From NCBI GenBank assembly GCA_905214325.1, contig CAJMLT010000017.1, positions 1 through 29,373 on the forward strand: a stretch of DNA of 29,373 nt, in the 5' to 3' direction. Of this stretch, positions 7,141 to 14,362 are shown piece by piece. Under the pieces are notes generated by a model. It ran no database searches, had not been told where the DNA came from, and worked only from the letters and a program-made list of their open reading frames with translations. The translations under genes were made by a program, and so were the position numbers. Origin of the DNA: an uncultured bacterium (GTDB lineage: Bacteria; Actinomycetota; Coriobacteriia; Coriobacteriales; Eggerthellaceae). Position 1 is the stretch's first letter; each line of letters starts with the position of its first letter.

Positions 7141-7494
7141 ATGAATGATGATCCCGCGTCGCCCCGCTCGGATGTATTCAGCATCGATTTGACGGGAGAA
7201 TTGGCCACCGATGCGACCATACGTCACGCCGATTCGCTTATCGACTGGCTCGAAGGGGTGGAGAGCGGTTCGTTTACGGTTTCCGTGATGTCGCTGGAGA
7301 TGATTGCCGGGGGAGTGCGGTGCTTCGTACACACCGAGGCCCTCATCGCTGATTCGTTAGCGCACGGCGCAGCGAACTCGAAGCCGGAACCCGTGGTGAC
7401 GAGGGCGGAGACGAAGCGGGGCGGTAGCGGTGGGCCGCGTTGCCCTGTGGTGCCCGTGATCTGCGGACGCAGGAGTGCGTGGGAAGATGGATGA
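7141..7494 (+). CDS. Small protein of unknown function
   Basis: 117 residues from ATG 7141, with AAGAGGAG six bases upstream; the frame runs 29 codons further upstream but lacks a second site. Residues 8-75 look like a compact alpha/beta domain (DVFSIDLTGELATDATIRHADSLIDWL, then VMSLEMIAGGVRCFV). The last 30 residues are Arg/Gly/Pro-rich and probably disordered. I do not recognise the family. It ends 84 bases before the marR-like gene and just upstream of that gene's promoter, so it is probably a separate transcript. Coding status rests on the ribosome-binding site and codon pattern. Confidence 0.5.
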   Translation: MNDDPASPRSDVFSIDLTGELATDATIRHADSLIDWLEGVESGSFTVSVMSLEMIAGGVRCFVHTEALIADSLAHGAANSKPEPVVTRAETKRGGSGGPRCPVVPVICGRRSAWEDG

Positions 7495-7517
7495 ATTGTG
7501 AAAGGATTCGTCCGATC

Positions 7518-7575
7518 TTGAATCAGTCCGAAATCGTACTAATATATAGTCCGAAATCGGACTTATGATCGGACT
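7518..7575 (+). promoter_or_regulatory. Autoregulated promoter with MarR-type operators
   Basis: TTGAAT (7518-7523) and TAATAT (7540-7545) form a plausible promoter. The palindrome AGTCCGAAATCGGACT (7548-7563, perfect 6-bp arms) and a one-mismatch copy AGTCCGAAATCGTACT (7525-7540) start 23 bases apart; a further half-site ATCGGACT lies at 7568-7575, just before the marR start. Operators cover the spacer and the transcription start region, as expected for MarR autorepression. Confidence 0.75.
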
Positions 7576-7578
7576 GAT

Positions 7579-8022
7579 ATGACGCGGAAAGTCAGCCTGG
7601 AACAGTGCCAGGCATTCTATAACGAACTGTTCAAACAATCGGATAATCTCTACCGCAGTGCTGCGGCGCGATTCGGTATTTCGGTCAGCGCCCTCGATAT
7701 TCTCTATGCGTTGTGGGAGGAGGACGGCTGTTCGCAGAAGCGGATCTGCGAACTCTGTTTCGTTTCCAAGCAGACGGTCAATTCCTCTTTGCGCAAGCTG
7801 GAGCGGGAAGGTTTCGTTACCTTATCCGATCTCGGCACGCGGGAAAAGCAGGTTTTCCTTACCGAGAAGGGTCATGCTTTGGCCAAGCGGAGTGCCGCCC
7901 GTGTCGTTGAGGCGGAAAAGAAGGCACTCACCGTATTCGACGAACAGGAGCGGGAGACGATCGTCCGTCTGGGCGAGCGCTACATCCGGTCCCTGAAAGC
8001 GAATATGGAGGAATTGGTATGA
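7579..8022 (+). CDS. MarR family transcriptional regulator of the adjacent efflux pump
   Basis: 147 residues with the MarR winged-helix layout: N-terminal dimerisation helix, helix-turn-helix SQKRICELCFVSKQTVNSSLRKLEREGFV, wing SDLGTREKQVFLTEKGHAL, and C-terminal helices that complete the dimer. ATG 7579 lies just after the operator repeats. The stop overlaps the start of the MATE pump gene (ATGA at 8019-8022), so the two are translationally coupled. Repression of itself and the pump, released by a drug-like ligand, is inferred from the operator layout and the usual MarR-MATE pairing. Confidence 0.92.
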   Translation: MTRKVSLEQCQAFYNELFKQSDNLYRSAAARFGISVSALDILYALWEEDGCSQKRICELCFVSKQTVNSSLRKLEREGFVTLSDLGTREKQVFLTEKGHALAKRSAARVVEAEKKALTVFDEQERETIVRLGERYIRSLKANMEELV

Positions 8023-9386
8023 CGGTCGATATGGCGAAGCATTTCACGATGGGCGGTCTGTTGAAATATACGGCTCCCGCTATCGCGATGATGATCTTCA
8101 CTTCCATCTACGGCGTAGTCGATGGCTTGTTCGTTTCCCAATTCGCCGGAAAAACGGCCTTCGCAGCCGTCAATCTGATCATGCCCTTTATCATGATCCT
8201 CGGTGCGGTGGGGTTCATGATCGGCACAGGCGGCAGCGCCATCGTCGCCCAAACGCGTGGCCGCGGGGATGATGCTCTCGCCAACAGGCGTTTCTCGCTT
8301 CTGATATATGCCGCACTCGTTCTGGGTACCCTTTTCGCCATCGGGGGATTCGTGTGTGCGGAATGGGTGGCGCGTGCTTTGGGGGCGAGTGAGGACATGG
8401 TGGGTTATTGCGTGCTTTATGCGCGTATCAGTATGTTGAGCCTTCCCTTCTTCATCCTTCAGTTCGTTTTCCAAGCGTTTTTCTCCACGGCGGGAAAACC
8501 TCAGATCGGTCTGTTCGTGGTGGTCGCTGCCGGATTGACGAATATCCTTCTTGATATTGTGTTCGTCGGTTTGGCCGGATGGGGGGTCGCCGGTGCGGCG
8601 TTTGCCACGGTTGTCGGTGAAGTGGTGGGCGGTGCGGTTCCGCTGATATACTTCGCCCGCGAAAACAACAGCTACTTGCGTCTGGGGGCTACTTCTCTCG
8701 ATTTCGCAGTCTTGGGACGCGCATGCGTGAACGGTTCTTCCGAGTTGATGACCAATATCGCCACCTCCGTTGTTTCCATGGTCTACAACATGCAATTGAT
8801 GATCTATTTGGGAGCGGACGGGGTTGCTGCCTATGGGGTGATCATGTATGTCATGTTGGTGTTTGCCGGAGTGTTCATGGGGTATGCCATGGGTAGCGCA
8901 CCTTTGATGAGCTTCCAATTCGGTGCAGGCAACAAGCGTGAGATGAGTAGCTTGCTCAAACGTGGTTTGGGTTTTGTCGGTGTCGCCGGGGTGGGAATGT
9001 GTGTAGCCGCTCAGCTCATGGCGCATTCGCTGGCGGTGTTCTTCGTGGGCTACGATGCTCAACTGATGGCGCTGACCGAACACGCCCTTCATCTCTATTC
9101 CATCGCTTTCCTTCTTATGGGCTTTTCCGTGTTCGGGTCGGCTCTGTTCACGTCACTGGGTAACGGTGTGGTCTCTGCTGCCATTGCGTTTCTCCGTACA
9201 TTGGTTTTCGAATGTGGTGCCGTTTTGTTCCTTCCCGGCTTTTTGGGTCCGGATGGCATTTGGGTTTCCGTGGTCGTAGGGGAGATGGCGGCCTTTTTGG
9301 TTACCACGGCGTTCATTTTCGTTTTTCGGAAGAAGTACGGATATTTTCGCAAAGAAGCCTCGCGCCGCTTTGCGATGGGCGAATGA
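8019..9386 (+). CDS. MATE family multidrug efflux transporter (MepA-like)
   Basis: 455 residues with about 12 hydrophobic segments in two six-helix halves. Family marks: SIYGVVDGLFVSQFAG near the N-terminus, GFMIGTGGSAIVAQTRGRGD after helix 2, LLDIVFVGLAGWGVAGAAFAT in the middle and MGSAPLMSFQFGAGN in the second half, a pattern close to MepA and other NorM/DinF relatives that export cationic drugs with Na+ or H+ antiport. GGAGG lies seven bases before ATG 8019, inside the end of the marR gene. Regulation follows the shared autoregulated promoter. Substrate not predictable. Confidence 0.92.
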   Translation: MTVDMAKHFTMGGLLKYTAPAIAMMIFTSIYGVVDGLFVSQFAGKTAFAAVNLIMPFIMILGAVGFMIGTGGSAIVAQTRGRGDDALANRRFSLLIYAALVLGTLFAIGGFVCAEWVARALGASEDMVGYCVLYARISMLSLPFFILQFVFQAFFSTAGKPQIGLFVVVAAGLTNILLDIVFVGLAGWGVAGAAFATVVGEVVGGAVPLIYFARENNSYLRLGATSLDFAVLGRACVNGSSELMTNIATSVVSMVYNMQLMIYLGADGVAAYGVIMYVMLVFAGVFMGYAMGSAPLMSFQFGAGNKREMSSLLKRGLGFVGVAGVGMCVAAQLMAHSLAVFFVGYDAQLMALTEHALHLYSIAFLLMGFSVFGSALFTSLGNGVVSAAIAFLRTLVFECGAVLFLPGFLGPDGIWVSVVVGEMAAFLVTTAFIFVFRKKYGYFRKEASRRFAMGE

Positions 9387-9436
9387 GTAGTAAAGCACCC
9401 AAGGAGGATCCATCTTCGTTTGCGATGGTCCACTCA

Positions 9437-9479
9437 CCCGTATCCGCATGGGCCTCGTCGTGACTTATGCGGATACGGG
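9437..9479 (+). repeat. Long perfect inverted repeat between two exporter genes
   Basis: CCCGTATCCGCAT (9437-9449) is exactly complementary to ATGCGGATACGGG (9467-9479), a 13-bp stem with a 17-base loop. The bases after it (CCCTTATT) are a weak T-tract. It may end the marR-MATE transcript, or act as a leader structure for the following MFS gene. Confidence 0.6.
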
Positions 9480-9524
9480 CCCTTATTCGGGCTCGAAGGA
9501 CGACCTTAGTGGTATCTTTGATCG

Positions 9525-10688
9525 GTGAATACTTTGGGAAACAGAAAATACAGCTATCTGCTCATGACGGGGCATCTGTGTGCCGACATCAATCAGGGAG
9601 CGCTTTTGGCTGCGCCCCCCTTTCTTGTCGTGTACAGTGGTTTTTCCTATACGGATGTTTCTCTTTTGGTATTCGCTTCCAATATCGTTTCCGCTATCGT
9701 GCAACCCTTGTTCGGTTATTGGGGTGATAAGGTCTCACGTCCGTGGTTCATGGCGGCGGGCATAGCGCTTGCCGGTTTGGGAATGTGCGGCATCGGCCTT
9801 TTTCAGGATTATGCCCTCATCATGGTTTCGGCTATGGTAAGCGGTTTGGGTGTCGCTCTCTTCCATCCCGAAGGAGGAAGGCTGGCGAATCTGGTTGCGG
9901 GGGAGCAGAAGAATTCCGGGATGAGCATATTCGCGGTGGGCGGGAAGCTTGGATTCTGCGTCGGACCCTTGATGGCTGCGGCGAGTTTGAGCGCCTGGGG
10001 AATGGCGGGAACGGTGGTGTTTCTTGTTCCCTCCCTGGGGTGTGCTCTGGTTTTCCTGTCGAAGAATCGGCGATTCAGAGCTTTTGATCAAGAGAGCGAG
10101 CGGAATGCTGCATCGATCGTGATGGTCGATCATTGGGGTGCCTTTTCACTGGTGATGGGTGCCTTGTCTGCTCGCTCTATTCTTTATTATGCTCTGACGG
10201 CTTTTATCCCGTTGTTCCTCATAGCTGAGCTGGGTCAAAACGAGGGAGTCTCTTCGACGATGATCACCGTATTCGCCTTGGCGGGGGCGTTCGCCACGTT
10301 GATGTCGGGGTATACGGCTCGACGGGTGCAGGTGAAGCGTCTTATGATAGGAGCCTATGCCCTGACTGCTGTACTGATAGCGCTCTTTGCCGTCTGTCGG
10401 ATTCTCCCGCTTTCGATTGTGCTCATCATCGCCTTGGCTCTCGTCGTCGATATTTCCTACCCCTCTTCGGTAGCACTCGGCCAGAGTTTCGTTCCCAATC
10501 ATCTGGGAATGGCTTCGGGCCTTTCCTTCGGTGTTGTGGTCTGTGTAGGAGGGATCGCATCGCCGTTTCTGGGTATGGCAGGTGATGCCGTGGGACTTAC
10601 GCCGGTCATGTTGGTTCTCGTCGGTGTTGCTTTGGTTGCTTCTCTCATTTCGTGCTTCGTTCCCTCTTCGGTGAAGCGTAGAGCATAA
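9525..10688 (+). CDS. MFS exporter of the fosmidomycin-resistance (Fsr) family
   Basis: 387 residues, 12 hydrophobic segments. The Fsr signature is clear: GHLCADINQGALLAAPPFL in helix 1 (family pattern H-x2-x-D-x2-QG), GYWGDKVSRPWF as the cytoplasmic loop 2-3 motif, and FHPEGGRLA in the middle of the first half. The family exports fosmidomycin and sometimes other drugs; in anaerobes the natural substrate is unknown. The first possible start is GTG 9525; a TTG at 9534 has GGTGA five bases upstream and could be the true one. It is separated from the MATE gene by a large hairpin and followed by a terminator. Confidence 0.88.
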   Translation: MNTLGNRKYSYLLMTGHLCADINQGALLAAPPFLVVYSGFSYTDVSLLVFASNIVSAIVQPLFGYWGDKVSRPWFMAAGIALAGLGMCGIGLFQDYALIMVSAMVSGLGVALFHPEGGRLANLVAGEQKNSGMSIFAVGGKLGFCVGPLMAAASLSAWGMAGTVVFLVPSLGCALVFLSKNRRFRAFDQESERNAASIVMVDHWGAFSLVMGALSARSILYYALTAFIPLFLIAELGQNEGVSSTMITVFALAGAFATLMSGYTARRVQVKRLMIGAYALTAVLIALFAVCRILPLSIVLIIALALVVDISYPSSVALGQSFVPNHLGMASGLSFGVVVCVGGIASPFLGMAGDAVGLTPVMLVLVGVALVASLISCFVPSSVKRRA

Positions 10689-10726
10689 AAAAGGCGACCC
10701 GCATATTACGGATCGCCTTTTGTTTT
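10687..10726. terminator. Bidirectional terminator between the MFS gene and cspA
   Basis: AAAAGGCGA(C)CCG (10689-10701) pairs with CGG(A)TCGCCTTTT (10709-10721) with one C-A mismatch. T-tracts follow on both strands, and both converging genes end within 20 bases of it. Confidence 0.88.
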
Positions 10727-10741
10727 CGGTTTTGTTGTTAC

Positions 10742-10945
10742 TTAGAGGGCGCGAACGTTGGTTGCCTGCTCTTTACCGTTCTTACCCATAGCGATATCGA
10801 ACTCGACCTTGGCGTTGTCCTCAAGTTTGCGGTAGCCGCTACCCTGAATTTCGGAGAAATGAACGAACAGATCGTCTCCATTTTCCTGAGAGATGAAGCC
10901 GTAGCCCTTTTCGTCATTAAACCACTTGACTGTACCTGTAGACAT
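10742..10945 (-). CDS. cspA: Cold-shock protein, CspA family
   Basis: 67 residues, single OB-fold cold-shock domain. RNA-binding motifs KGYGFI (RNP1, 13-18) and DLFVHFS (RNP2) are intact, and the start MSTGTVKWFNDEKG is canonical. Acts as a nucleic-acid chaperone. ATG 10945 is preceded by TTAGG. The leader of about 100 bases contains two strong hairpins, as is usual for csp mRNAs whose stability or translation depends on temperature. Transcribed alone and closed by the shared terminator. Confidence 0.96.
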   Translation of the reverse strand: MSTGTVKWFNDEKGYGFISQENGDDLFVHFSEIQGSGYRKLEDNAKVEFDIAMGKNGKEQATNVRAL

Positions 10946-11064
10946 GAAAACCTAACTTCCTGCTCCGCGGAGCAAATACTCGTGGTGTCTGAACACCACA
11001 TGATGATGCGCGACATTTTGCCGCCGAAATCACTTTAAAGCATAAATGGGGAAAGAAAGGTCAA
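10946..11064 (-). promoter_or_regulatory. cspA leader with two hairpins and possible promoter
   Basis: The minus-strand leader has a hairpin of seven pairs, GTGGTGT/ACACCAC with a four-base loop (10982-10999), and a 12-base palindrome GCTCCGCGGAGC (10962-10973) close to the ribosome-binding site. TTGACC at 11059-11064 (minus strand) is a -35 candidate, with AT-rich TTTAAAG about 19 bases downstream. A folded leader fits csp-type post-transcriptional control; no experimental parallel is claimed. Confidence 0.45.
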
Positions 11065-11217
11065 AGTATTCGAGAATTTCGGTCGAGCGCATGATATCAA
11101 CACGAAACAGACCTCTTTATCGTGGCGATTATGGGAAAAATGGAAGGAAAATCCTCTACAACGAATACATTTTGCCGAAGATGACTTCGTTTTCCTTGCG
11201 GTGGGGAAGGATTCGTT

Positions 11218-12543
11218 TCAAAGATGGCGTGACGGGCGTCCGACCGCACGATCGAGAATATCCTCCAACTCACGCACGAAAGGGTTTCCGTGTGTGAGTT
11301 GGACGGCGATTCTCTCCGCGATGGCATCTTTGATTCCATCGTCGGACATGGTTACTCCTGCAGCGTGGATATCTCGGAAAAACCGTGTTTTGGAGCGCTT
11401 GGAGGGAATGCAGCCGAACAGGTCGAGCAGTACGTCATCGGGGGTATAGAGTTCGATGCAGTCACGCTCGAGGGTGAAGATGTGGTGTCGCTCGTCTGCG
11501 TAGTCTTTCATGTCACCATCCATGATGAGGAGACAATCGATGCCTATTCTTTTGAGTTCGCGGCGCAACAGAGTGGTATTCGATCCGCCTCCCGGTAAGA
11601 CGATGAACGTCTCGGTGGGGTCGATGAAATCAAGAGCTCGTTGGTACCAGGGAAGATCGAATTTACCTTCGACCAGAACGAAGATGCGATTTCTGCTTTC
11701 GAGTCCGGAAAGAATCCGTGCCGTATTTTGCCGGGGATTACTGCCTAGCGGTATCGTTTGGATGTTGTCGCTTGACTCGAGGATCTTGCCGGAATGGGTT
11801 GTGAACAGAAGTTGCGCGAATGAGCGCTCCAGCTCGGCGATGAAGCCATCGAAATCGTCATCTCCGAAGAAGTTTTCCATCTCATCGATGCCGAGGATCA
11901 CCGAATCGAAGGTGCTTCCGGTGAGTAGGGCTTTCGTTATGGAAGCATAGGACGATTCGTCTTCTTTTCCGGACGGTGTGGAAGGTGTGTCGTCGAAGGC
12001 GATATCGTAGTCGAGTGCTTTGGCAAGCGATACCCTCGGTTTTCCTGTGAGGGTGATTCCTTTCAGCGATGAAGCGGGGAGTTTGTTATCCATTCCCGCA
12101 AGAAGATCATCGAAGATATCACGCGATGCCCGTTCGATCGCCCGTATGATCGTCGGGTCGATGACCGTTTCTATTCTCGTCCGGCAAAGTTCCCTTACAA
12201 CGATGGTAGGGGTTATCTCGGGAGCGAAAAGGTGAAGATAATGGACACCTTCGACTACACTCCAGTCGGCCTGGGGATTGGCGATCGTGGCACGGTGGGT
12301 CCTGCCCGTGAAGCGTTTCTTGAGGAAGGTTCCTTTGAGTCGGATACCTATTTCGACATCTTGTGTCGGGTCGATGACACATTCGGCCTCGATGTGATCA
12401 TGATTGAAAAAATAGTCGAGCGCTTGCAGAATCGATGATTTACCCGACCCGTGTTCTCCGACGAAGGCAACGTGGGTTCCGTTGAGGGAAAAGCTCTCCT
12501 TGCGCCATGCCTTGAAGTTCTTTATATAGACGGTCTGGATCAT
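11218..12543 (-). CDS. Compact OLD-family ATPase/TOPRIM protein (possible defence nuclease)
   Basis: 441 residues in two parts. The N-terminal part is an SMC/ABC-like ATPase: MIQTVYIKNFKAW start, Walker A GEHGSGKSS (29-37), Walker B VILGIDE (215-221) and the switch His in LLFTTHSGK (246-253); no LSGGQ-like signature is visible. The C-terminal part (about 286-375) is a TOPRIM domain: VEGKFD with Glu-292, DGD at 342-344, and LERDCIEL matching the OLD-type motif. OLD proteins are ATP-regulated DNA nucleases; many act in phage defence, alone or with a helicase (Gabija) or reverse transcriptase. At 441 residues it is shorter than typical OLD (about 550-650), and no partner gene is adjacent. ATG 12543 has no strong ribosome-binding site. 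Defence role is inference. Confidence 0.8.
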   Translation of the reverse strand: MIQTVYIKNFKAWRKESFSLNGTHVAFVGEHGSGKSSILQALDYFFNHDHIEAECVIDPTQDVEIGIRLKGTFLKKRFTGRTHRATIANPQADWSVVEGVHYLHLFAPEITPTIVVRELCRTRIETVIDPTIIRAIERASRDIFDDLLAGMDNKLPASSLKGITLTGKPRVSLAKALDYDIAFDDTPSTPSGKEDESSYASITKALLTGSTFDSVILGIDEMENFFGDDDFDGFIAELERSFAQLLFTTHSGKILESSDNIQTIPLGSNPRQNTARILSGLESRNRIFVLVEGKFDLPWYQRALDFIDPTETFIVLPGGGSNTTLLRRELKRIGIDCLLIMDGDMKDYADERHHIFTLERDCIELYTPDDVLLDLFGCIPSKRSKTRFFRDIHAAGVTMSDDGIKDAIAERIAVQLTHGNPFVRELEDILDRAVGRPSRHL

Positions 12544-12737
12544 GGTTTGCGACTTTCATCGTGTCAATGGATTGGGTTCATCTCCTCCAGTATAGAAGAG
12601 CGTCACGGATCATTTGTCTTGAAACGGACCTTTCCCTTTTTCGTCGTTCGGGTTTTCGAAGATCGGGGGTGGCGGTGTCGGCGGGTGGCGTATCATGATC
12701 GGAGTAAAACAGGTAAAGGAATGGGTGATGGCAGCAC

Positions 12738-13652
12738 GTGGAGTATTCTGAAGAAGGTTCTTTCTCACGGTCACAGGTGGAGGCGGGACGTAGGGGAGAT
12801 TTCGGTTTACAGGGGGAGCGGACTCGCGGCGCGGATGTCGCCGATAGACTTGCAGCGCCTATCAGGATCCATGTCCTGGCAAGCGGCAGCAAGGGTAACG
12901 CCACCCTGGTCGAAAACGTCGCGACCGGCGAGGGTATTCTCATCGATTGCGGTATTTCCAAACGTGATTTTCTCGCACGTTGTGGCGAGGCGCAATTCGA
13001 TCCCACGTGCCTTCGTGCCATCCTGATCACCCACGAACATAGCGATCACACGAAGGGTTTGGGCGTGGTGGCGCGGGGTTTGGCCAAGATGGCCGTGGAA
13101 CCCGTTCTCTACGTCAACAATGAGGTGGCGCGTGCAAGCCGCGAGCTGGAGAAGCTCTCCTGTCTTTCCGATCGGCGGGACTTCGATGAGGGCGACGCCC
13201 TTTCCCTTGCGGGGCTGCAGGTGTATCCCTTCGCCACATCACACGATGCCGTCCGCTCCTTCGGATTCCGCGTGGAGTCATGTGACGATGCTCTCGGATT
13301 CATGACCGATACGGGAATCGTCACACCGAGCGCTCATGAAGCACTGGAAAATTGCCGTCTTCTGGCTTTGGAAAGCAATCACGACGAACGTATGTTGAGA
13401 ACGGGATCGTATCCCTATGTGGTCAAGCAGCGCATAGCATCGGAGAGAGGGCATCTCGACAATGTTCAGGCAGCTGAGGAGCTGGAGAGACTTTTGTGTG
13501 GTCGGCTCGAACACGTTGTCGCCTTACATATCTCCGAGAACAACAATACCTATCGCATGCCGGTTGAAACACTTCGTGATGTGATGGAGCGCAACGGTCA
13601 TACCGCGGCGGTCAGCTGTGGCTACCAGCAGAGGATGGTGAGCGTTTCCTGA
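12738..13652 (+). CDS. walJ: MBL-fold hydrolase, WalJ/YycJ family
   Basis: 304 residues. The metallo-beta-lactamase core starts at IRIHVLASGSKGNAT (42-56), as in YycJ/WalJ proteins. The metal-binding THEHSDH motif is at 98-104, followed by a DTG loop and the C-terminal HISENNNT. The family acts on nucleic acids (5'-3' exonuclease activity has been reported for relatives) and is often near the walRK genes; here it is not. The only in-frame start downstream of an upstream TGA (12726-12728) is GTG 12738, which forces a charged N-terminal extension of about 41 residues that is not normal for the family. Its stop overlaps the next gene's start. Confidence 0.88.
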   Translation: MEYSEEGSFSRSQVEAGRRGDFGLQGERTRGADVADRLAAPIRIHVLASGSKGNATLVENVATGEGILIDCGISKRDFLARCGEAQFDPTCLRAILITHEHSDHTKGLGVVARGLAKMAVEPVLYVNNEVARASRELEKLSCLSDRRDFDEGDALSLAGLQVYPFATSHDAVRSFGFRVESCDDALGFMTDTGIVTPSAHEALENCRLLALESNHDERMLRTGSYPYVVKQRIASERGHLDNVQAAEELERLLCGRLEHVVALHISENNNTYRMPVETLRDVMERNGHTAAVSCGYQQRMVSVS

Positions 13653-14161
13653 TGTCCGCGGACCGTGAAACATCCCTCTCCACTTCCGACAACGCACTCC
13701 TCGATGGGTTTGTGGCGGCCCTGCGTGGGGAAAGCGATTGGCTCAATACCTGGCGGATCGCGAAACTCACGTCGCTTCTTCTGGGTAATCGACTCGAAGC
13801 GGGGGATGCCTCTCACTACCTTATCCACTACGCTCGTCGGCAGGGTTACGATCTACCGCCTTTTCCTCTGGCAGGCTGCGGTGAGATGAAGCAGTTCCTC
13901 GCCGATGAGGGAGTCGCCGATATGCCCTCATGGTATGAAAAGGTGGGTATCGCGCGGGAGGTGTATCCTCATCTTCACGAGAAGACTCTGGTGGCGATCA
14001 GGCGCATCGACGGGAAACGTCGCATCATGCTTTTCGATGGGATTCTCTACCAGGAATACGCGACGTTTCTTCCTCTGGAGGAAAGCGGCTTCATCCGTAA
14101 GGCGAAGCCCGCGGAGGTGGAGGCCGTCCTTTTGGCGGCCTTCGATTGGCTGAGTGCGTGA
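13652..14161 (+). CDS. Protein of unknown function coupled to the MBL hydrolase
   Basis: 169 residues; ATG 13652 overlaps the TGA of the upstream gene by one base (TGATG), so translation is coupled. The sequence is soluble and mixed alpha/beta: a helical N-terminal half (LDGFVAALRGESDWLNTWRIAKLTSLLLGN), then strands around TLVAIRRIDGKRRIMLFDG. No catalytic motif is seen and I do not recognise the family. The coupling suggests a shared role with the WalJ-like hydrolase, but that is inference only. No terminator directly after the stop. Confidence 0.8.
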   Translation: MSADRETSLSTSDNALLDGFVAALRGESDWLNTWRIAKLTSLLLGNRLEAGDASHYLIHYARRQGYDLPPFPLAGCGEMKQFLADEGVADMPSWYEKVGIAREVYPHLHEKTLVAIRRIDGKRRIMLFDGILYQEYATFLPLEESGFIRKAKPAEVEAVLLAAFDWLSA

Positions 14162-14201
14162 ATCCAAGGGGAATGAGCGTTCTCCGTTGGTCTGTCTCAA
14201 C

Positions 14202-14276
14202 TTACCATTTACCCTGAATTGTTACCTCTTTGTTTCCACTTACCGAACAAAACCGAGTCCAAAACGAACCCTTACC
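14202..14276 (+). promoter_or_regulatory. Cluster of five TTACC direct repeats upstream of the hydrogenase operon
   Basis: TTACC occurs at 14202, 14209, 14222, 14240 and 14272, all on the same strand, in a 75-base AT-rich stretch. The first two form TTACCATTTACC. No clear sigma-70 promoter is visible, so the repeats could be activator sites for the operon; this is inference. Confidence 0.35.
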
Positions 14277-14308
14277 TTTTCAAAGAGAGTCCTCCACTAA
14301 AGTAAAGG

Positions 14309-14332
14309 AGCGGCTCCGATGTCGCTTTTTTC
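14309..14332 (+). terminator. Terminator-like hairpin in front of echA (possible attenuator)
   Basis: AGCGGC (14309-14314) pairs with GTCGCT (14321-14326) with one G-T pair and a six-base loop, then TTTTTT. It ends 30 bases before the echA start. It may close the upstream walJ transcript, or, if the operon promoter lies upstream, act as an attenuator. Confidence 0.5.
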
Positions 14333-14362
14333 TTATAGCTTCCTGGAAAAGGGGGAACGCCC

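Noticed and set aside
7980..9092. 370-codon open frame antisense to the MATE gene
   Set aside because: His/Gln/Arg-rich translation with no family resemblance, fully opposite a well-supported transporter gene; it is a by-product of that gene's codon usage.
9425..9463. 12-codon peptide frame as an annotated gene
   Set aside because: The spacing from AAGGAGG is too long (17 bases) and nothing supports translation; kept only as a finding.
12451..13026. 191-codon plus-strand frame across the OLD/walJ intergenic region
   Set aside because: It overlaps the starts of two well-supported genes in a different frame and has no domain.
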